Positions 19,490 through 31,350 are shown, numbered from the stretch's first letter. The stretch is DNA of 35,558 nucleotides from SAR86 cluster bacterium (GCA_029254395.1 JAQWXQ010000099.1:1-35558); one strand, 5' to 3'. Notes: a model not told the origin generated them from the sequence alone. Numbers and translations are program-made.

Positions 19490-20459
19490 CCAACTCCATA
19501 ATCAAATCATTTAGTCTTTCCCAAAAATTTGCTTTATTGATTCCCTTATTTGATAGATCTAGTTGAAATACTTTTCTTTGAAATCCAATCATATCCTTGA
19601 GTTCAAATTTAGACATTAGAGCTCTATAGTCACCAACTTTGTTATTCCACACACCTAATTTAATTAGGGCAGCATCAGGTCTTGATGACTGCATTGCAGA
19701 TGTTGCATTATTAATAATTTTACCTACTACCCAAACCAATAGCGCTGCATAATGGCTCTCAAGCTCTTTAATTGAGTTTACTATTCTAATTGCGCCTTTC
19801 ACATCACCTTTTATAATCCTATCCTCTAATTCAAATGGCATAAATTCAGCCTGATCTTTCATGGAACTATTGCTGCAGCTATTTTCGGGAGAGCTCATTA
19901 ATTTAAGCAGCTTTATTTCATTTTGCTGAGCAACAAGATTGCCAGAGCTCAGTGCAGAAATCTTATTTACAAGTTCTGATTTTTTTGAGCTTTCTATAAA
20001 ACTAAGTTGTTGTTTTAACCAAATTTTTTCTTCAAAGGATTTAAGTTTTTTAGATTCAATAATAAGAGCAATTTCATCTAATTTTTTAACCCATTTTAAA
20101 GAGTTGCTGACCTTATCAACATGTGAGTCAATAATGATAGCAATATCATCTCTTGTCTTTAAATGGTTCATATCTACTATTGATTGTATTGACTCAGGTA
20201 TTTTCCCTTTAGTATGTGATATTTCTATTATTATTTTTGATGCAAAGAGTGACCCTCCAACATTTTCAGCAATAACTTTATCTAAGCGGTCAATTTCTTT
20301 ATCTTGAACCATTTTTTTTTCAACAAAGCCTTTGTCAGCAAGATAGACTTTTATATCGTCTTTAGCATTATTTTTTAGAACTATCTCAGGCCCGAAGAGA
20401 AAAAATATATTAAGCCCTTTGTTAATATATTTTTGATATGAAAGGCCGTCACATTTCAA
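19479..20459 (-). CDS. holA: DNA polymerase III subunit delta
   Basis: FFLFGPEIVLKNNAKDDIKVYL, SLFASKIIIEISHTKGKI, ELKDMIGFQRKVFQLDLSNKGINKANFWERLNDLI; linked to lptE and leuS. Confidence 0.88.
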   Translation of the reverse strand: MKCDGLSYQKYINKGLNIFFLFGPEIVLKNNAKDDIKVYLADKGFVEKKMVQDKEIDRLDKVIAENVGGSLFASKIIIEISHTKGKIPESIQSIVDMNHLKTRDDIAIIIDSHVDKVSNSLKWVKKLDEIALIIESKKLKSFEEKIWLKQQLSFIESSKKSELVNKISALSSGNLVAQQNEIKLLKLMSSPENSCSNSSMKDQAEFMPFELEDRIIKGDVKGAIRIVNSIKELESHYAALLVWVVGKIINNATSAMQSSRPDAALIKLGVWNNKVGDYRALMSKFELKDMIGFQRKVFQLDLSNKGINKANFWERLNDLIMELARG

Positions 20460-20910
20460 TTAAATTTACCTCAAGCATTATTTGCTCAATCAAACTGTCT
20501 TCCATTTGATCCTTTAGCAGCTTTACTGCCTCGTTTTGTGAAAAAGGATTTAGTTCATTTGTCTTATATCTTTTTATTGTCACAAAATTTTTAGTTTTAA
20601 TAATGCCATTTTCTGAACTTATTGAAACATCTATACTAAGCTTTAGCTCACCCTCAAGAGACCTGATTGCGACTCCTCCAAATACTTCATATTTTTTAAA
20701 ATCATAGCTGCTTACAGATACTTCCAATTTACTAGATTCCTCATGATTAGGTATAGCAAGCAGTTTTGCTTTAAAGTCCTTTGGCAAATCTTGAGAAATA
20801 TTGTAATTTATTTTTATATTTGTCTTTTGAAGCGGCATATAGCCACATCCATATATGATTATTAATAATAGTGGAAAAATGAATATGTATTTTTGTTTTG
20901 AAAACATCAT
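20449..20910 (-). CDS. lptE: LPS-assembly lipoprotein LptE
   Basis: Lipobox IIIYGCGYMPLQ, 153 aa, between leuS and holA. Confidence 0.88.
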   Translation of the reverse strand: MMFSKQKYIFIFPLLLIIIYGCGYMPLQKTNIKINYNISQDLPKDFKAKLLAIPNHEESSKLEVSVSSYDFKKYEVFGGVAIRSLEGELKLSIDVSISSENGIIKTKNFVTIKRYKTNELNPFSQNEAVKLLKDQMEDSLIEQIMLEVNLIEM

Positions 20911-20918
20911 TAGATATT

Positions 20919-23324
20919 CTATATCACAAAATTAATAATTTTCTCTTTGATATAAATAACTTTTCTTATAGTTTGATTTTCTAAATTAGCTTTAATATTT
21001 TCAACCTCTTTTGCAGCACTTTCAACTTCTTCTTGTGATAAATTTTTGTCAATTTCAATCCTGCCTCTAACTTTTCCGTTGACTTGAATTACAAGTTGAA
21101 AGCTTTCCGCCTCCATAAGAGTCCTATCTGGAGCAGGCCAAGAAGTATCAATATTCCCAAGCATGCCAACTGTAAAATTATTCCATAAAAACTCTGAAAG
21201 ATGCGGTGCTATTGGATGAATTGCTTTGAGGATAAATATAATTGTCTCATTTAAGCAAAATATTTCAGATTCACTTGCCTGATCTCCCTTAAATGATTCA
21301 GGTATTGAATTAAAAAGTTCCATAATAGCCGCAATTGCAGTATTGAATGAATGCCTATTTTCGTAGTCATTCATAATTTTATTTAATGAAAAATGCGCCT
21401 TCCTTCTTAAATTTTTCTCATCTTTATTCAAGGTCTGGGGCTCATTAATTAACTCATATTTTCGACCATTAACCAAGTACCACAATTTTTTAAGAAATCT
21501 TGATGAGCCTTCCACCGAGGCTTCAGACCATTCTAGGCTTTGCTCTGGTGGGGAAGTGAACATCATATAGAGCCTCACAGTGTCTGCCCCATATTTGTCG
21601 ATGTATGATTGAGGATCAACTGTATTTCCTTTAGATTTTGACATCTTGGCACCATCTTTTAAGACCATGCCTTGAGTTAATAACTTTTTAAATGGCTCAT
21701 CACCATCGACAAGACCAAGATCTCTTAGGGCCTTGTGAAGGAATCTTGAATAAAGCAAATGAAGAATTGCATGTTCAATACCTCCAATATACAAATCAAC
21801 AGGTAGCCAGTAATTTGAGTTTTTATCGAATACCTCATCATCATTGTCAGCAGAAGGAAACCTTGCGTAATACCATGAGGAATCCATAAATGTATCAAAG
21901 GTATCTGTCTCTCTTTTATATCCTATTTTAGAGTTAATAAAATCATCATTTTGGCTCAGTGGAATTGGTCCCGATCCTTCAGGAAGTTTTGGAAGTTCAA
22001 CAGGTAGCTCACTTTCATCCACAAGAGATGGAGCACCATCTTTATATAAAACTGGTATAGGACATCCCCAGTACCTTTGCCTACTTACACCCCAATCTCT
22101 GAGTCTAAATTGAACTAAACCCTCTCCAAGATCACTGCTTTTAAGCTCTTCAATAATTTTTGAAATAGCTTCTTCTGATTCAAGACCATCATAATTTGCT
22201 GAGTTAAGAAGTTTTCCTTTCTGTAGTATAGGCAGCTCGCTAGCTTCGCCACTTATAACCTGTTTAATATCCAAATTATATTTGGAAGCAAATTCAAAGT
22301 CTCTTTGATCATGCCCAGGAACACCCATCACAACCCCAGTACCATAATCAAGAAGAACAAAATTACCTATCCACAGTGGTATTTTATTTCCTGTTAACGG
22401 GTGTATTACATTTAAACCTGTTTTAATGCCAAGCTTTTCTGCCTTTGCCATATCTGCTTCTGCAGCTTTAACTTCCTTACATTTAATCAAGAAGTCATTT
22501 ACATCTGAATTATTTTTACCTAGCTCAATAGCAATTTTGTGTTGCGGCGAGATTGCTAGGAAGCTTGCGCCAAATATAGTATCAGGTCTTGTAGAAAATA
22601 TAGTTAGATATTCATCAGAGTTTTCAATCTTAAACTTTATATGTGCTCCATTAGATTTACCAATCCAATTTCTCTGCATAGTTTTTACATTTTCTGGCCA
22701 GTCAAGTCCATCCAAGGAATCTAATAATTCATCTGCATAGTCTGTTATTTTGATGAACCATTGATCAATTTCTTTAATCTCAACTTGAGCACCTGATCTC
22801 CAACCTTTGCCATCTATAACCTGTTCATTTGCAAGAACGGTCTCATCTACTGGATCCCAGTTTACAAAAGATTTCTTTTTATAGACGAGCCCTTTTTCGT
22901 GAAATTTCTTAAAAAGAAGTTGTTCCCACTTATAGTATGTAGGCTCGCAAGTTCTTAATTCCTTAGACCAATCATACCCAAGACCAAGAGAATTCAATTG
23001 ACCTTTCATATATTCAATATTCTGCTTAGTCCATTCTGAAGGGCTTACTTTATTTGCTATTGCAGCATTTTCGGCTGGCAACCCAAATGCGTCCCATCCC
23101 ATCGGTTGAAATACATTAAATCCCTGCATTTTTTTATACCTAGATATAACATCGCCAATTGTATAGTTCCTAACATGACCCATATGCAATTTGCCAGAAG
23201 GGTAAGGAAACATTGATAAACAATAAAATTTCTCTCTATCGTCTGGAACAGATTTAAAACGCTCTTCATCTTTCCATATCTTTTGGATAGACCTTTCAAT
23301 TTTAGATGGATTGTATTCACTCAT
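20919..23324 (-). CDS. leuS: Leucyl-tRNA synthetase (start reassigned to ATG at 23324)
   Basis: [44 protein letters not shown] (HIGH region), [21 protein letters not shown] (KMSKS). The ORF-track start at 23393 adds 23 residues not expected in LeuS and lies inside accC. Confidence 0.97.
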   Translation of the reverse strand: MSEYNPSKIERSIQKIWKDEERFKSVPDDREKFYCLSMFPYPSGKLHMGHVRNYTIGDVISRYKKMQGFNVFQPMGWDAFGLPAENAAIANKVSPSEWTKQNIEYMKGQLNSLGLGYDWSKELRTCEPTYYKWEQLLFKKFHEKGLVYKKKSFVNWDPVDETVLANEQVIDGKGWRSGAQVEIKEIDQWFIKITDYADELLDSLDGLDWPENVKTMQRNWIGKSNGAHIKFKIENSDEYLTIFSTRPDTIFGASFLAISPQHKIAIELGKNNSDVNDFLIKCKEVKAAEADMAKAEKLGIKTGLNVIHPLTGNKIPLWIGNFVLLDYGTGVVMGVPGHDQRDFEFASKYNLDIKQVISGEASELPILQKGKLLNSANYDGLESEEAISKIIEELKSSDLGEGLVQFRLRDWGVSRQRYWGCPIPVLYKDGAPSLVDESELPVELPKLPEGSGPIPLSQNDDFINSKIGYKRETDTFDTFMDSSWYYARFPSADNDDEVFDKNSNYWLPVDLYIGGIEHAILHLLYSRFLHKALRDLGLVDGDEPFKKLLTQGMVLKDGAKMSKSKGNTVDPQSYIDKYGADTVRLYMMFTSPPEQSLEWSEASVEGSSRFLKKLWYLVNGRKYELINEPQTLNKDEKNLRRKAHFSLNKIMNDYENRHSFNTAIAAIMELFNSIPESFKGDQASESEIFCLNETIIFILKAIHPIAPHLSEFLWNNFTVGMLGNIDTSWPAPDRTLMEAESFQLVIQVNGKVRGRIEIDKNLSQEEVESAAKEVENIKANLENQTIRKVIYIKEKIINFVI

Positions 23325-24669
23325 AGTTATTGGGCAAAAACTCTCTTTCAAGATAATTAATAGTGTGTTTATTTTCCTTAAAAGTTTCATCATTTAGCAC
23401 GTCTTGATGAAGAGAGTGATTTGTTTTTATTCCTTGAACAAAGAATTCATCAAGTGCACTCAACATTCTTTTTATTGCAGACTCTCTAGTATTTGCAAGC
23501 GTTATTATTTTTGACAATAGTGAGTCATAGTATGGAGGCACTCTATATCCTCCATAAATGTGTGAATCGTACCTAATACCAAATCCACCAGGTGTATGCA
23601 TCTTAGTAATCAATCCAGGAGATGGTTGGAAAGTTCTTGGATCTTCAGCATTTATCCTGCACTCAATAGCATGCCCTTTAAAATTTATTTCACTTTGGTC
23701 TAACTCAATCTCCATTCCTAAAGCTATTCTTAATTGTGCTTTAACAAGATCATACCCTGTTATCATTTCTGTAACTGGATGTTCTACTTGAATGCGGGTA
23801 TTCATTTCAATAAAGTAAAATTCCTCATTTTCATAAAGAAACTCTATAGTCCCAACTCCTTCGTATTTAATTTCTTTGCATAGCTCTACACAAGCATTAA
23901 GTGTTTGTTGAAGGGACTTCTCATTTACATCAAGCGCCGGAGCTTCTTCAATAATTTTTTGATGCTTCCTCTGCATACTGCAATCTCTTGTGCCTAAATG
24001 TATTGCCTCACCCATTCCATCACCAACAATTTGAACCTCAACATGCCTCGGGTTTTCAATAAATTTCTCTAGGTACACAGTCCCATTGCCAAATGCATTA
24101 AGCGCCTCTTGAATAGTGACCTCCAGAGAATTAAACAATTCAGATTCATCTCTCACCATCCTCATTCCTCTTCCACCACCACCCGCTGTGGCTTTGATCA
24201 TGATTGGATATCCTATTCGATTAACGATTTTTGATAGCTCTGATTTATCGTCAGGCAGATCGCCTTTATACCCAGGAACAATTTGAATCCCTGATTTTTC
24301 AGCCAGTGTCTTAGCGGTAATCTTGTCTCCCATTTTTCTTATAATGTCTGAACTTGGGCCAATAAATTTAAAGCCACTCTTTTCACACATTTCTGCAAAA
24401 TTAGGATCTTCTGCAAGGAACCCGTATCCTGGATATATAGCATTTGCCTCAGTTAATTCAGCCGCAGACAGGATAGACGCAACATTTAAATAACTTAATG
24501 TTGGGGAGGCTGGGCCGATACAAACAGTCTCATCTGCAAATTTTAAATGCTTTAGATCCTTATCAGCATTTGAGTAAACTGCAACGGTTTGTAAGCCCAA
24601 TTCTTTACATGCCCTCATGGCACGCAGGGCTATCTCTCCTCTATTAGCAATGAGAATTTTATAAGACAT
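23317..24669 (-). CDS. accC: Acetyl-CoA carboxylase, biotin carboxylase subunit
   Basis: [77 protein letters not shown]. Confidence 0.97.
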   Translation of the reverse strand: MSYKILIANRGEIALRAMRACKELGLQTVAVYSNADKDLKHLKFADETVCIGPASPTLSYLNVASILSAAELTEANAIYPGYGFLAEDPNFAEMCEKSGFKFIGPSSDIIRKMGDKITAKTLAEKSGIQIVPGYKGDLPDDKSELSKIVNRIGYPIMIKATAGGGGRGMRMVRDESELFNSLEVTIQEALNAFGNGTVYLEKFIENPRHVEVQIVGDGMGEAIHLGTRDCSMQRKHQKIIEEAPALDVNEKSLQQTLNACVELCKEIKYEGVGTIEFLYENEEFYFIEMNTRIQVEHPVTEMITGYDLVKAQLRIALGMEIELDQSEINFKGHAIECRINAEDPRTFQPSPGLITKMHTPGGFGIRYDSHIYGGYRVPPYYDSLLSKIITLANTRESAIKRMLSALDEFFVQGIKTNHSLHQDVLNDETFKENKHTINYLEREFLPNNYE

Positions 24670-24670
24670 T

Positions 24671-25111
24671 TTATTCTATTGTTATTATGTGTTGATCAAA
24701 CTCAATTGGGTCGCCATCTTCAGCATTTATAGCAGTTATTTTGCCACTATATTCAGATTTAATTTCATTCATCATTTTCATAGCTTCAACAATGCACAAA
24801 ACGTCACCCACCTCTACTGAATCACCAACTTTTATGAATGGATCTTTGTCAGGTCCAGGCCTCCTATAAAAAGTTCCAACTATAGGTGACTTCACTGCGA
24901 GGCCAGTTACAGTTTCCGCTTGGTGAGCTTGTTGTTGAGGTGCGACTTGAACATCTGCAATGGTTTGGTTGCTTATAGGAGTAGCTGCTACAAATTGTGA
25001 GGCTCCACCTCTTGTAATCCTAACAGACTCATCTCCTTGGCCTACCTCTATTTCAGTGAGATCTGATTCTTGCAGCATCTCTATTAGTTTTTTTATTTTT
25101 CTTATATCCAT
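24671..25111 (-). CDS. accB: Acetyl-CoA carboxylase biotin carboxyl carrier protein
   Basis: MDIRKIKKLIEMLQESDLTEIEVGQGDESVRITRGG, biotinyl motif EAMKMMNEIKSE. Confidence 0.97.
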   Translation of the reverse strand: MDIRKIKKLIEMLQESDLTEIEVGQGDESVRITRGGASQFVAATPISNQTIADVQVAPQQQAHQAETVTGLAVKSPIVGTFYRRPGPDKDPFIKVGDSVEVGDVLCIVEAMKMMNEIKSEYSGKITAINAEDGDPIEFDQHIITIE

Positions 25112-25116
25112 AATTA

Positions 25117-25551
25117 TTACTTAAATTTTAAAATTGCATCAAGGAGTGCATATTCATACCCAGCAGCCCCAAGCCCACATATTACACCAGTTGCTTTGTC
25201 CGAGAAATACGAATGATGCCTAAATTCTTCCCTAGAAAATATATTTGAAATATGCACTTCATAAAAAGGAATGCCTACAGCAAGCAGAGCATCTCTTATT
25301 GCAATACTTGTATGCGTAAAAGCTCCTGGGTTTATAATGATCGAATCAATACTTCCATCAATATATTTTTGTATTTCATCAACTATCTCATGCTCAGCGT
25401 TACTTTGAAAAAAACTAATTTCACTACTGTGCATTTGAGCTAGGTCAGCAAGGTTATTTTCAATTTTATCAAGATCAATATCACCGTAGTGATTATTTTC
25501 TCTTTTACCGAGAAGATTTAAATTTGGCCCATTAACAACTAATATTTTCAT
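25117..25551 (-). CDS. aroQ: 3-dehydroquinate dehydratase type II
   Basis: [80 protein letters not shown]. Confidence 0.97.
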   Translation of the reverse strand: MKILVVNGPNLNLLGKRENNHYGDIDLDKIENNLADLAQMHSSEISFFQSNAEHEIVDEIQKYIDGSIDSIIINPGAFTHTSIAIRDALLAVGIPFYEVHISNIFSREEFRHHSYFSDKATGVICGLGAAGYEYALLDAILKFK

Positions 25552-25593
25552 ATTTTTAGATTTTAACAGATTTTAAAATAATTTTTCAAGAAC

Positions 25594-26022
25594 TTATAAG
25601 ATTATATCGGACAGTTTTAATTTTTGTAATGGGTAGCAAAAACCTGATTCTGAACATCCTTGAAAGTATACCAAGATACTATCGATATTTAAGTCTTTCT
25701 CTAATTCAAAACGAAGGGAAAGTTGCCCTTTAAATATCTGAGTGTTTCCAAAATATTCATCACTGAAAGTCGATTCATTTGAGCTTAAAATTTTGAAGTT
25801 ATATATGTTATTTGGATCACTGAGCTTAAATGATTTTTTATACATGTAGTAACCATCTTTTATGGACCAACTGATATCTACAATATTATTTTTTTTAAAA
25901 CCTGAAATAGCAAAAGCCTCAGATGCATTTAAAATAACTTCGTCCTGATCAAGAAAGGCATTTGCATAGCTTGCTTGAGCTATAAGGATAGCTGCCAAAA
26001 TAATATTTAATGCTTTAAACAT
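25594..26022 (-). CDS. Standalone DsbD N-terminal (nDsbD/DsbD-alpha type) periplasmic domain protein
   Basis: 142 aa with signal peptide; contains VYFQGCSESGFCYPLQKLKL, matching the nDsbD Cys pair (GCADAGFCYP in E. coli). Stop immediately after the domain; no DsbD membrane or thioredoxin domain follows. Confidence 0.85.
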   Translation of the reverse strand: MFKALNIILAAILIAQASYANAFLDQDEVILNASEAFAISGFKKNNIVDISWSIKDGYYMYKKSFKLSDPNNIYNFKILSSNESTFSDEYFGNTQIFKGQLSLRFELEKDLNIDSILVYFQGCSESGFCYPLQKLKLSDIIL

Positions 26023-26091
26023 CTCAAAATAATAAACTTTGTATCATATAAAAGGAAGAAAATTTATGATTAAAAGTTTAAAGTAGTATCT

Positions 26092-27102
26092 ATGTTTAAA
26101 AAAATAATTTTAAATTTTTTCTTCTTTTTACCAGCCTGGTTTTTTGAGTTTATTGGAATTTTTAACAAGACTATTTCACGTGGGCATATATTAGACTCTC
26201 AAACTAAAATTTTTCTTAATTTCATACCAACTAAAGATCTAGATGAAATCGTAAATATTGATATTCCAAGAATTAGATCATCTTATGAATCAAGAGCTAG
26301 TTTTATATCTACTGTGCCAAAGCCAGTGCAAAGTGTTTTGTTTGAAGACATTCAAATAAAACAATCCAATTTAAGGATGAGGAAATATTCACCATCTAAA
26401 TCATATACTAATAAATCAATTTTATATTTTCACGGAGGAGGGTACGCGTTTGGAAGCATTGAAACGCATCATGAGCTTTTAATGTATTACTCTGCTTATT
26501 TGGGGGCTGAAATCTATTCACTAGGATACTCATTATCGCCAGAAAATAAATTTCCTGTTGCATTAGCAGACGCCATGACATCATACAAATGGCTATTAAA
26601 TTCAGGGGTTTTGCCAAAAAATATAAGCCTGTGTGGAGATAGTGCAGGCGGACACCTTGCTGCATCTTTGTCATACAAGTTAAGCCAGGACGATTTGCCA
26701 CTTCCAGATAGCCAGTTACTTATATATCCAATGATTAGCCCGGGTTGTAAAACAGAATCATTTAAGCTCTATGAGTCCAATTATTTTTTGACCGCTTCAA
26801 ACATGCGATGGATATGGAAAAAATTGTCTGACAATAATATGAACAATAACAACCCCTGCTTTGATCTTTTAGGAGGAGTTTTTCAAAAGGATAAATTTCC
26901 AAAATCCATTATTGTCACTGCTGGATTCGATCCGTTGTGTGATGAAGCAGAGAAATATGCCTACCTATTACATCAAAAACATATTAATATTCACCAACTG
27001 CATTACCCGTCATTAATTCATGGCTTTGCTTCTATGAGTAAACTAAAGAGAGCAAAATTAGCAGTAGATAATTTTTTAGATGAATATAAGAAAATATTAT
27101 GA
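26092..27102 (+). CDS. Alpha/beta hydrolase, HSL (hormone-sensitive lipase)-like esterase
   Basis: LYFHGGGYAFGSIETHHELL (HGGG oxyanion), SLCGDSAGGHLAASL (GDSAGG nucleophile), GFDPLCDEAEKYA, HGFASMSKL. Confidence 0.9.
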   Translation: MFKKIILNFFFFLPAWFFEFIGIFNKTISRGHILDSQTKIFLNFIPTKDLDEIVNIDIPRIRSSYESRASFISTVPKPVQSVLFEDIQIKQSNLRMRKYSPSKSYTNKSILYFHGGGYAFGSIETHHELLMYYSAYLGAEIYSLGYSLSPENKFPVALADAMTSYKWLLNSGVLPKNISLCGDSAGGHLAASLSYKLSQDDLPLPDSQLLIYPMISPGCKTESFKLYESNYFLTASNMRWIWKKLSDNNMNNNNPCFDLLGGVFQKDKFPKSIIVTAGFDPLCDEAEKYAYLLHQKHINIHQLHYPSLIHGFASMSKLKRAKLAVDNFLDEYKKIL

Positions 27103-28697
27103 GTAAAATTTTAAAGGTTAAAGACCTAAGTATTAGTTTTGAGGTAAGAGATAAAAGTTTCCTAGCGGTTGATGGAATTAGCTTTGATATTGAAAGAAAT
27201 CAAACCCTAGCTCTTGTGGGTGAATCAGGCTCAGGAAAGTCTGTAACGGCAATGTCAATTCTTCAATTGCTTCCAAGACCACAGGCTTCTTACTCAAAGG
27301 CTTCCTCAATTCTTTTTAATGATAAGGAGGTTATAGACGCACCTAATAGTGAGCTTATTAAGATACGTGGCAATATTATTTCTATGGTCTTTCAAGAGCC
27401 AATGACATCTCTAAACCCTTATCATAGAGTAGGTAATCAAATTACAGAATCAATCCTTCTTCATTCAAAAAAAACTAAAATTGAGGCCGACAATGAAGCT
27501 AAAAAATTAATGAGATTAGTTGAAATTGATGATGTTGATAGAAGGTTTACAGCATATCCACATGAGTTATCTGGAGGCCAAAGGCAGAGAATAATGATTG
27601 CAATGGCCCTTGTTAATAAGCCCGATCTTTTGATTGCAGATGAGCCAACTACTGCGCTTGATGTAACAATACAAGCCCAGATATTAGACTTGATGACCAA
27701 GCTTCAAAAAGAGCTTGGAATGTCAATTCTTTTTATTACACATGATCTTGGGTTAGTGGAAAAGTTCTCTGATGAAGTTTGTGTTATGAAAGATGGAAAG
27801 ATTGTTGAAAAGGGAAATACGAAAACTGTATTTGAAAATCCTAAGCATGAATATACTCAAAAATTATTAGATGCAGAGCCACAGCCAAAAGAAAATTTTT
27901 CAACAAATGATTTATCTTTATTAGAAATACGAAAATTAAATGTTTTTTATAATATACCTTCCTCAAATCCTTTTAAAAAGGAATCTTTTCATGCTGTAAA
28001 AGATATATCTTTTTCGATTAAAGAAAATTCAACCATTGGCCTTGTGGGCGAATCAGGATCTGGAAAATCAACCCTTGGAAGAGCTATTGCAAACTTAATA
28101 CCCTATGAAGGCAATATTATTTACGATGGCAAGGATATTGGTAAAAACACATCACAACAAACAAAAAAATTAAAAAAAGATATTCAAATTATCTTTCAAG
28201 ATCCTTATGGTTCACTTTCGCCAAGGATGACAATTGGAGAGATAGTTGGCGAGGGTTTGGGAGTCCACTTCGCTTTCTCCAAAGAAGAGAAGAATAAAAA
28301 AATTGATAAGGTGTTAAATGATGTGGGTATAAGCCCGTCTGATAAGTCTAAGTATCCTCATGAGTTTTCAGGAGGCCAAAGGCAAAGAATTGCTATAGCG
28401 CGATCACTTATAATGAGTCCAGCATTTATGATCTTAGATGAGCCTACATCGGCATTAGACCGCTCCATTCAAATACAGGTCATAAAACTCCTTAAAGACT
28501 TGCAAAATGAATACTCTCTAACGTATCTATTTATTAGCCATGACTTGAAAGTTATTAGGTCAATGTCAGACACTATTTTTGTAATGAAGCAAGGAAGAAT
28601 TATTGAAGCTGGGCCATCTAAAGATGTTTTTGATTCTCCAAAAGAAGAGTATACAAAAAGGCTGCTGAATGCTGCCTTAAGTTATGCATCAGGCTAG
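27099..28697 (+). CDS. ABC transporter ATP-binding protein with two fused ATPase domains (peptide/YejF-like)
   Basis: Two Walker A motifs ([24 protein letters not shown]), two [16 protein letters not shown] signatures, two Walker B motifs; 532 aa. Confidence 0.92.
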   Translation: MSKILKVKDLSISFEVRDKSFLAVDGISFDIERNQTLALVGESGSGKSVTAMSILQLLPRPQASYSKASSILFNDKEVIDAPNSELIKIRGNIISMVFQEPMTSLNPYHRVGNQITESILLHSKKTKIEADNEAKKLMRLVEIDDVDRRFTAYPHELSGGQRQRIMIAMALVNKPDLLIADEPTTALDVTIQAQILDLMTKLQKELGMSILFITHDLGLVEKFSDEVCVMKDGKIVEKGNTKTVFENPKHEYTQKLLDAEPQPKENFSTNDLSLLEIRKLNVFYNIPSSNPFKKESFHAVKDISFSIKENSTIGLVGESGSGKSTLGRAIANLIPYEGNIIYDGKDIGKNTSQQTKKLKKDIQIIFQDPYGSLSPRMTIGEIVGEGLGVHFAFSKEEKNKKIDKVLNDVGISPSDKSKYPHEFSGGQRQRIAIARSLIMSPAFMILDEPTSALDRSIQIQVIKLLKDLQNEYSLTYLFISHDLKVIRSMSDTIFVMKQGRIIEAGPSKDVFDSPKEEYTKRLLNAALSYASG

Positions 28698-28702
28698 ATA
28701 TT

Positions 28703-30358
28703 ATGAATAGAAAGTACTCAAAAGATTTAGTTGATGGACCAAATCAATCCGCTTCAAGATCAATGCTCAGAGGAGTGGGCTTCACTTCCGAAGATTTTAA
28801 AAAACCTCTTGTTGGAATTGCATCAACAGGAGCGAAAGTAACACCTTGTAATATGCATATAAATGAATTGGCAGAGGTCGTAGAGACTGCTGTAAATAGC
28901 GCAGATGGAAAAGGAGTTTTATTTAATACCATAACAGTATCAGATGGTATTTCTATGGGAACTCAAGGGATGAAGTATTCATTAGTCTCAAGAGAGGTCA
29001 TTGCAGATTCAATCGAAACAGTAGTTGGATGCCTTGGTTACGATGGCGTTATATCTATTGGGGGTTGTGATAAAAATATGCCTGGCTGCATTATTGGGAT
29101 GGCAAGATTAAATCGCCCATCTATTTTTGTATATGGAGGCTCTATTAAACCAAGTAGTGAGAATACTGACTACGTTACAGTGTGCGAGAAAACAGGTGAA
29201 TTTTCGAAGGGCGATCTTCCAGAGCATGAGCTGATCCATGTAGAAAAAATTTCTGTTAAAGGCCCGGGCTCATGTGGCGGGATGTATACCGCTAATACAA
29301 TGGCATCTGCAGTAGAGGCTTTGGGAATGAGCTTGCCTGGAAGCAGCAGCCAAGATGCTGTATCGAGCGATAAAAAATCTGATTGTAGAGACGCAGGCAA
29401 AGCAATTCTAAATTTACTAAACCATGATATTAAGCCTTCAGATATTATGACAAAAGAGGCTTTTGAAAATGCTATTGCTGTTGTTATAGCTCTTGGCGGC
29501 TCAACAAATGCAGTTCTGCATATAATAGCTATGGCTGATGCTATTGGGGTTGAAATCTGCCTTGATGACTTCACAAGGATAGGTAAAAAAACACCGGTAT
29601 TAGCTGATTTAAAACCTTTTGGAAAGCACTTCATGTCCGAGCTAAATGCTACAGGTGGCATTCAGCCTTTAATGAAAATGATGCTTGAAAAAGGTATCTT
29701 AAATGGAGATTGCATTACTGTAACTGGCAAAACTCTTGGAGAGAATCTTGAGAATGTTAAGCCATATAAAAATAACGATATTATTAGAGCTTTTGGCAAT
29801 CCAATAAAAGAAAATAGTCATCTAAGAATACTTTATGGCAATCTTGCTAAGGACGGAGCTGTTGCAAAAATAACTGGCAAAGAAGGCACATCATTTACTG
29901 GATCCGCAAGAGTGTTTAATTCAGAAGAAGAAGGGGTTGAAGCGATTTTATCAAAAAACATAAAAGCAGGCGATGTTGTAGTTATAAGATATGAGGGTCC
30001 CAAGGGAGGGCCTGGTATGAGAGAGATGCTTAAACCTACTTCTGCAATAATGGGTCAAGGCTTAGGCGACAAAGTCGCATTTATAACTGATGGAAGATTT
30101 TCTGGTGGAACTCATGGTTTTGTTGTTGGGCATATAACTCCTGAAGCTGCTGATGGCGGGGTTATCGCTATCATTAAGGATGGTGATGGAATTACAATTG
30201 ATGCTGATAATGACCAACTGACATTAAATATCAATAATGATGAAATTAACTCAAGACTTGCCTTATGGAAGAATCCAAAAACACCTCCATCAAAAGGAGT
30301 TTTGTCAAAATATGCAAAAAGTGTAAAATCTGCAAGCCTTGGCGCTGTTACTGATTAA
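28703..30358 (+). CDS. ilvD: Dihydroxy-acid dehydratase
   Basis: [36 protein letters not shown] (IlvD-type), [60 protein letters not shown]. Confidence 0.95.
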   Translation: MNRKYSKDLVDGPNQSASRSMLRGVGFTSEDFKKPLVGIASTGAKVTPCNMHINELAEVVETAVNSADGKGVLFNTITVSDGISMGTQGMKYSLVSREVIADSIETVVGCLGYDGVISIGGCDKNMPGCIIGMARLNRPSIFVYGGSIKPSSENTDYVTVCEKTGEFSKGDLPEHELIHVEKISVKGPGSCGGMYTANTMASAVEALGMSLPGSSSQDAVSSDKKSDCRDAGKAILNLLNHDIKPSDIMTKEAFENAIAVVIALGGSTNAVLHIIAMADAIGVEICLDDFTRIGKKTPVLADLKPFGKHFMSELNATGGIQPLMKMMLEKGILNGDCITVTGKTLGENLENVKPYKNNDIIRAFGNPIKENSHLRILYGNLAKDGAVAKITGKEGTSFTGSARVFNSEEEGVEAILSKNIKAGDVVVIRYEGPKGGPGMREMLKPTSAIMGQGLGDKVAFITDGRFSGGTHGFVVGHITPEAADGGVIAIIKDGDGITIDADNDQLTLNINNDEINSRLALWKNPKTPPSKGVLSKYAKSVKSASLGAVTD

Positions 30359-30360
30359 AT

Positions 30361-31350
30361 ATGTTAAATAGAAAATTTCCACTCACAAGATTAAGAAGAC
30401 TTAGATCAAACTCTTTTATAAGAGATATTGTTGATGAAAATAAAATCACAACAGATGATCTGATACAGCCTATTTTTGTAAAAGACTCAGATGGAATTGA
30501 AGAGATTGACAAGATGCCTAATGTTTTTAGATATGGGCTGGATGTCTTAATAAAAGAAGTGTGCGAGATATGCGAACTGGGCATAAAATCCATAGCAATC
30601 TTTCCTGTAATAGATTCATCAAAGCGAGACGCAGCAGGCTCAGAGGCTTTCAACGAAAATAATTTAGCATGCTCTGCCATAAAACTTATCAAAGAACATT
30701 ACCCAGATTTAATTATTATCTCTGATGTGGCTTTGGATCCTTATACAAATCATGGTCATGACGGAGTTCTTATTAATGGCTATGTAGACAATGATTCAAC
30801 GGTAAGCGCTCTTGTTAAACAGGCGCTATGTCTTGCAAATGCTGGAGCAGACATTATTGCTCCATCTGACATGATGGATGGAAGAATAAAATTTATAAGA
30901 GAGGCATTAGAGGAAAGTAACTTTAAGAATACTATTATTTTGTCTTACGCAGCCAAATATAGCTCTAGCTTTTATGGTCCTTTTAGAGAGGCAGTGAAAT
31001 CATCTTCCAAACTTGGCAATAGTTCTAAGTCGTCCTATCAAATGTCATCAGCAAACTCTGACGAGGCTATCCATGAGGTTGCAATGGATATTAATGAAGG
31101 TGCAGACATGGTAATGGTAAAACCAGGTATGCCCTACTTAGACATAATATCTAAGGTTAAGGAAGTATTTCAAATTCCAACATTCGCATATCAAGTTAGC
31201 GGAGAATACAGCATGCTGAAGTATGCTATTGAGAATGGCTTGTTAGATAATAAAGTTATGCTAGAATCAATTTTATGCTTCAAAAGAGCAGGCGCAGATG
31301 CAATTCTTACATATGCAGCAAAAGAAATTTCCAAGGAGTTAAACAAATAA
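30361..31350 (+). CDS. hemB: Delta-aminolevulinic acid dehydratase (porphobilinogen synthase)
   Basis: [79 protein letters not shown]. Confidence 0.97.
   Translation: MLNRKFPLTRLRRLRSNSFIRDIVDENKITTDDLIQPIFVKDSDGIEEIDKMPNVFRYGLDVLIKEVCEICELGIKSIAIFPVIDSSKRDAAGSEAFNENNLACSAIKLIKEHYPDLIIISDVALDPYTNHGHDGVLINGYVDNDSTVSALVKQALCLANAGADIIAPSDMMDGRIKFIREALEESNFKNTIILSYAAKYSSSFYGPFREAVKSSSKLGNSSKSSYQMSSANSDEAIHEVAMDINEGADMVMVKPGMPYLDIISKVKEVFQIPTFAYQVSGEYSMLKYAIENGLLDNKVMLESILCFKRAGADAILTYAAKEISKELNK

Noticed and set aside
19939-20307. 122-aa plus-strand ORF opposite holA
   Set aside because: Entirely antisense to holA, Ser/Leu/Ile-rich shadow sequence, no family resemblance.
22426-22740. 104-aa plus-strand ORF opposite leuS
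   Set aside because: Antisense shadow inside leuS editing-domain region.
23325-23393. 23-residue N-terminal extension of leuS ([23 protein letters not shown]) in the ORF track
   Set aside because: Lies inside accC; the canonical LeuS start [10 protein letters not shown] begins at 23324, overlapping the accC stop by 8 bp.
29170-29661. 163-aa minus-strand ORF antisense to ilvD
   Set aside because: Lies wholly within a strongly supported ilvD in the opposite strand; composition typical of an antisense shadow; no recognisable domain.
30348-30692. 114-aa minus-strand ORF opposite hemB
   Set aside because: Antisense shadow inside hemB; no supporting signal.
31275-31349. 25-residue N-terminal extension of trxA in the ORF track
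   Set aside because: Over-extension into hemB; the ATG at 31350 has an SD and gives the canonical thioredoxin N-terminus.
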